A stretch of DNA of 64,000 nt from Dendrophyllia cribrosa (taxonomy: Eukaryota > Cnidaria > Anthozoa > Scleractinia > Dendrophylliidae), in NCBI GenBank assembly GCA_024195265.1, contig JAJLRJ010000010.1, forward strand, positions 22,348,784 through 22,412,783, given 5' to 3'. The position numbers and the translations under genes are program-made. The notes below the pieces were generated by a model that was given only the letters and a program-made list of their open reading frames with translations, was not told where the DNA came from and ran no database searches. Within the stretch, counting starts at the first letter, position 1; each line of letters begins with the position of its first letter. Shown one piece after another: positions 62,446 to 64,000 of the stretch.

Positions 62446-63357
62446 TTAGTTGAATGAAAAGCGTTCGTTGATTCCGTGGGGTTTGAGAGTGCCGATTTGA
62501 AAGATGGTTTTTTGTTCTAGGTTTTTACGGCTTTCTGTGTTACCCTGGTGTAGGGAAAGGCCGCAGATTGTCATGTATTGTTTAGAATGGTTAGTAAGAT
62601 TAAAATGGCGCGCGACTGGTTTGGATGCGTCTTTGTCATTTTTTTCAACGTCTCGGAGATGTTCGCGAAAACGGTCGCCCAGTCTCCTCCTGTGTCGCCA
62701 ATTTATATGTTTTTGCAAAAAGTACAAGTTATGCAGTAGATAACATTTACGGAGGTGCATGTAAAACGATCAGTGATTTTAATAGATCGTTTGGGTCGTT
62801 ATTTTGTCCGCGTTGTGAATGAAAGGACAAGTGTTACATCGTGTGCGTGTGCATTTGAAAGTTCCCGGTTCATCGTCAAATTTCAGTGCGCTCGTAACTA
62901 GAAAGTTGCCTATGTTTTTGTCACGTTTGAATGAAATTAGTGGGGGTTGTGAAAAAATTCTGCCAGTTTCGTGGTCGTTTTGGAGTAATTTGAAATTTTT
63001 TAAAATGATGCTTTTGACTGTGTTGTTGTGTGGGTGGAAAGTGAGGGTGAATGGAATTCTCTCGTTCTCTTCCTTCTGTGGCGTTTGTAGTGCTGATAGT
63101 CTGTCGATCTGTTGTGCACGTTGTTGTCCCGTATTAACAACAGAGTCAGGGTACCCACGTTTCTTGAAAAACTGGCACATTTCTTCTGATTTGTTGGAAA
63201 AATCAGAGTCATCACTACATAGACGTCGAAGTCTGAGAAATTGAGAATACGGAATGACGTTTTTAACGTGCGATGGATGTGAGGATGAATGTAACAGATA
63301 ACTGTGGGAATAACTTCTTGACATTAATATTTCAATCAACGGTAACAATTTATCCAC
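62446..63357 (-). pseudogene. Penelope-like ORF relic: C terminus with GIY-YIG nuclease
   Basis: Two open pieces. 63357-62779 holds RRLCSDDSDFSNKSEEMCQFF, FKRDKNIGNFLV and CNTCPFI, typical of the region after the reverse transcriptase in these elements. 62760-62446 holds RRLGDRFREHLRDVEKND and PVARHFNL, the second half of the GIY-YIG nuclease, ending GINERFSFN. The motif linking them (NVIYCITC, then IGDTG) lies in other frames at about 62765-62690, so at least two small indels break the gene. The nuclease would nick target DNA for insertion. Confidence 0.75.
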
Positions 63358-63420
63358 AAGTGTGCACTACAAACCTACAGATTCCCACCTTTTTGTTTCA
63401 ACCTTTTCCCATCATTTGTC

Positions 63421-63704
63421 TTTTATTAAATGAAATTATATCCTTGTAAGCAATTATGTTTACCTCTTAAAGATACGGCAGCAGTATTTAGTTTTTTTTT
63501 CTTGACCTTGTTACGATAGAGGCTTTGTTTTCGGTTGAACGGTAGATCCCAGGAGAGATAAAGAAGTGTTATAATTTTAGTCTTTGTTACAGTGTCCTTT
63601 GTGTTTTTGTTTTTTTTTTTCTTTTTGGCACTGTTATCTGTGTAATTAGCTTAAGTATTGTTAGGTTCTTTTTCTCTATTTTCTTTCTTTTATTTTCTCA
63701 AAGG
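63421..63704. other. Pyrimidine-rich stretch before LINE ORF2
   Basis: T-rich sequence with long T runs (63490-63500, 63607-63622) and no ORF. It precedes the LINE start directly and probably belongs to that LINE's region upstream of ORF2. ORF1 is not visible in the window. Confidence 0.4.
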
Positions 63705-64000
63705 ATGTCATTATTGAAGATTTTGTCACTGAATGTGCGAGGGCTGCGCAAAGCGGAAAAAAGAAGAGCAATGTTTTCGTATCTCAAACACCAAAAAGCG
63801 TCAATTTTCTGCCTTCAAGAGACCTTTTCCAAAAAGGAGGATGAGAAAATTTGGCGTGCTGAATGGGGTGGCCAAGTAATATTTTCTCATGGCTCAGAGC
63901 ATTCCAGAGGTGTATGTATCCTGGTTAATCCGAATAGCACCTTTTTGCTTGAATGTAAAGAGAGTGATTCAGAAGGACGTTTTATTTTAACCAACTTAAA
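63705..64000 (+). CDS. N terminus of a second L1/Tx1-like LINE ORF2, cut by the window end
   Basis: ATG at 63705 opens MSLLKILSLNVRGLRKAEKR and stays open for 98 codons to the window edge. The conserved endonuclease start (SLNVRGL), LQE with the catalytic glutamate, WRAEWGGQVIFSHGS and SRGVCILVNP are present and align with the ORF2 at 41800 at about half identity, so it is a sister lineage, not the same copy. The start has better support here than at 41800, where the equivalent upstream residues lack an ATG. Confidence 0.85.
   Translation, partial: MSLLKILSLNVRGLRKAEKRRAMFSYLKHQKASIFCLQETFSKKEDEKIWRAEWGGQVIFSHGSEHSRGVCILVNPNSTFLLECKESDSEGRFILTNL

Larger units (their letters stand above)
62213..63420 (-). 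mobile_element. Penelope-like retroelement relic
   Basis: Reverse-strand 3' portion of a Penelope-like element: end of the reverse-transcriptase region, a CxxC-type linker and a GIY-YIG nuclease relic, followed by a terminal region with a hammerhead-like motif. Three or more frameshifts. The 5' part with the reverse-transcriptase core is missing. The left join is marked by the repeated GTTTGAAATAAGAGAG. Confidence 0.75.

Overview
The window looks like animal nuclear DNA, most likely from an anthozoan cnidarian (coral or sea-anemone type). I infer this from the AT-rich background, canonical introns, eukaryotic tRNAs with internal promoters, and the mix of DIRS, L1/Tx1-like LINE, Penelope-like and cut-and-paste elements. 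The species cannot be read from the sequence. I see no complete ordinary single-copy host protein gene; nearly every long reading frame belongs to a mobile element.

The backbone is a tandem array of a roughly 8-kb unit carrying tRNA genes. One unit holds, in order, tRNA-Val(AAC), three tRNA 3'-half fossils, tRNA-Val(TAC), tRNA-Val(CAC), a second tRNA-Val(AAC) and a reverse-strand tRNA-Asp(GTC), with minisatellites and an Asp half-gene after that. Recognisable copies, complete or rearranged, run from about 0.9 kb to 62.2 kb. Fifteen tRNA genes look intact or nearly so and eight are broken or altered. Val genes with different anticodons share an upstream module, so an older, smaller tRNA unit was duplicated before the 8-kb unit was amplified.

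Mobile elements interrupt the units. Because empty sites survive in sister units or in a disrupted reading frame, many insertion points can be read to the base: a DIRS tyrosine-recombinase retrotransposon (9223-13546); a Harbinger-like element with a second transposon nested in it (30284-31987); a full-length L1/Tx1-like LINE (32201-43119); inside that LINE's ORF2, a 5.6-kb DNA transposon (32819-38462) that I do not recognise; an ORF1-only half-LINE (49783-51497); a Mutator-like element with a RecQ-helicase fragment inserted in a tRNA gene (59509-60782); a Penelope-like relic with a hammerhead-like motif (62213-63420); and several MITEs.

The strongest candidate for something undescribed is 32819-38462. 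It has CACGCCGGGA termini, a 3-bp ATT duplication, a spliced 795-residue putative transposase with a plausible D-D-E triad, and a convergent 207-residue gene of unknown function. A 660-bp non-autonomous element at 6800-7459 shares the CACGC ends and the ATT duplication, so the group may be a family.

Region guide: 0-9 kb rearranged tRNA units and LINE fragments; 9.2-13.5 kb DIRS; 13.5-32.2 kb three tRNA units; 32.2-43.1 kb LINE with nested transposon; 43.1-49.8 kb a divergent unit segment with an integrase-like fragment and a small spliced gene; 49.8-51.5 kb half-LINE; 51.5-62.2 kb one full and one rearranged tRNA unit; 62.2-64 kb Penelope relic and the start of a second LINE ORF2.
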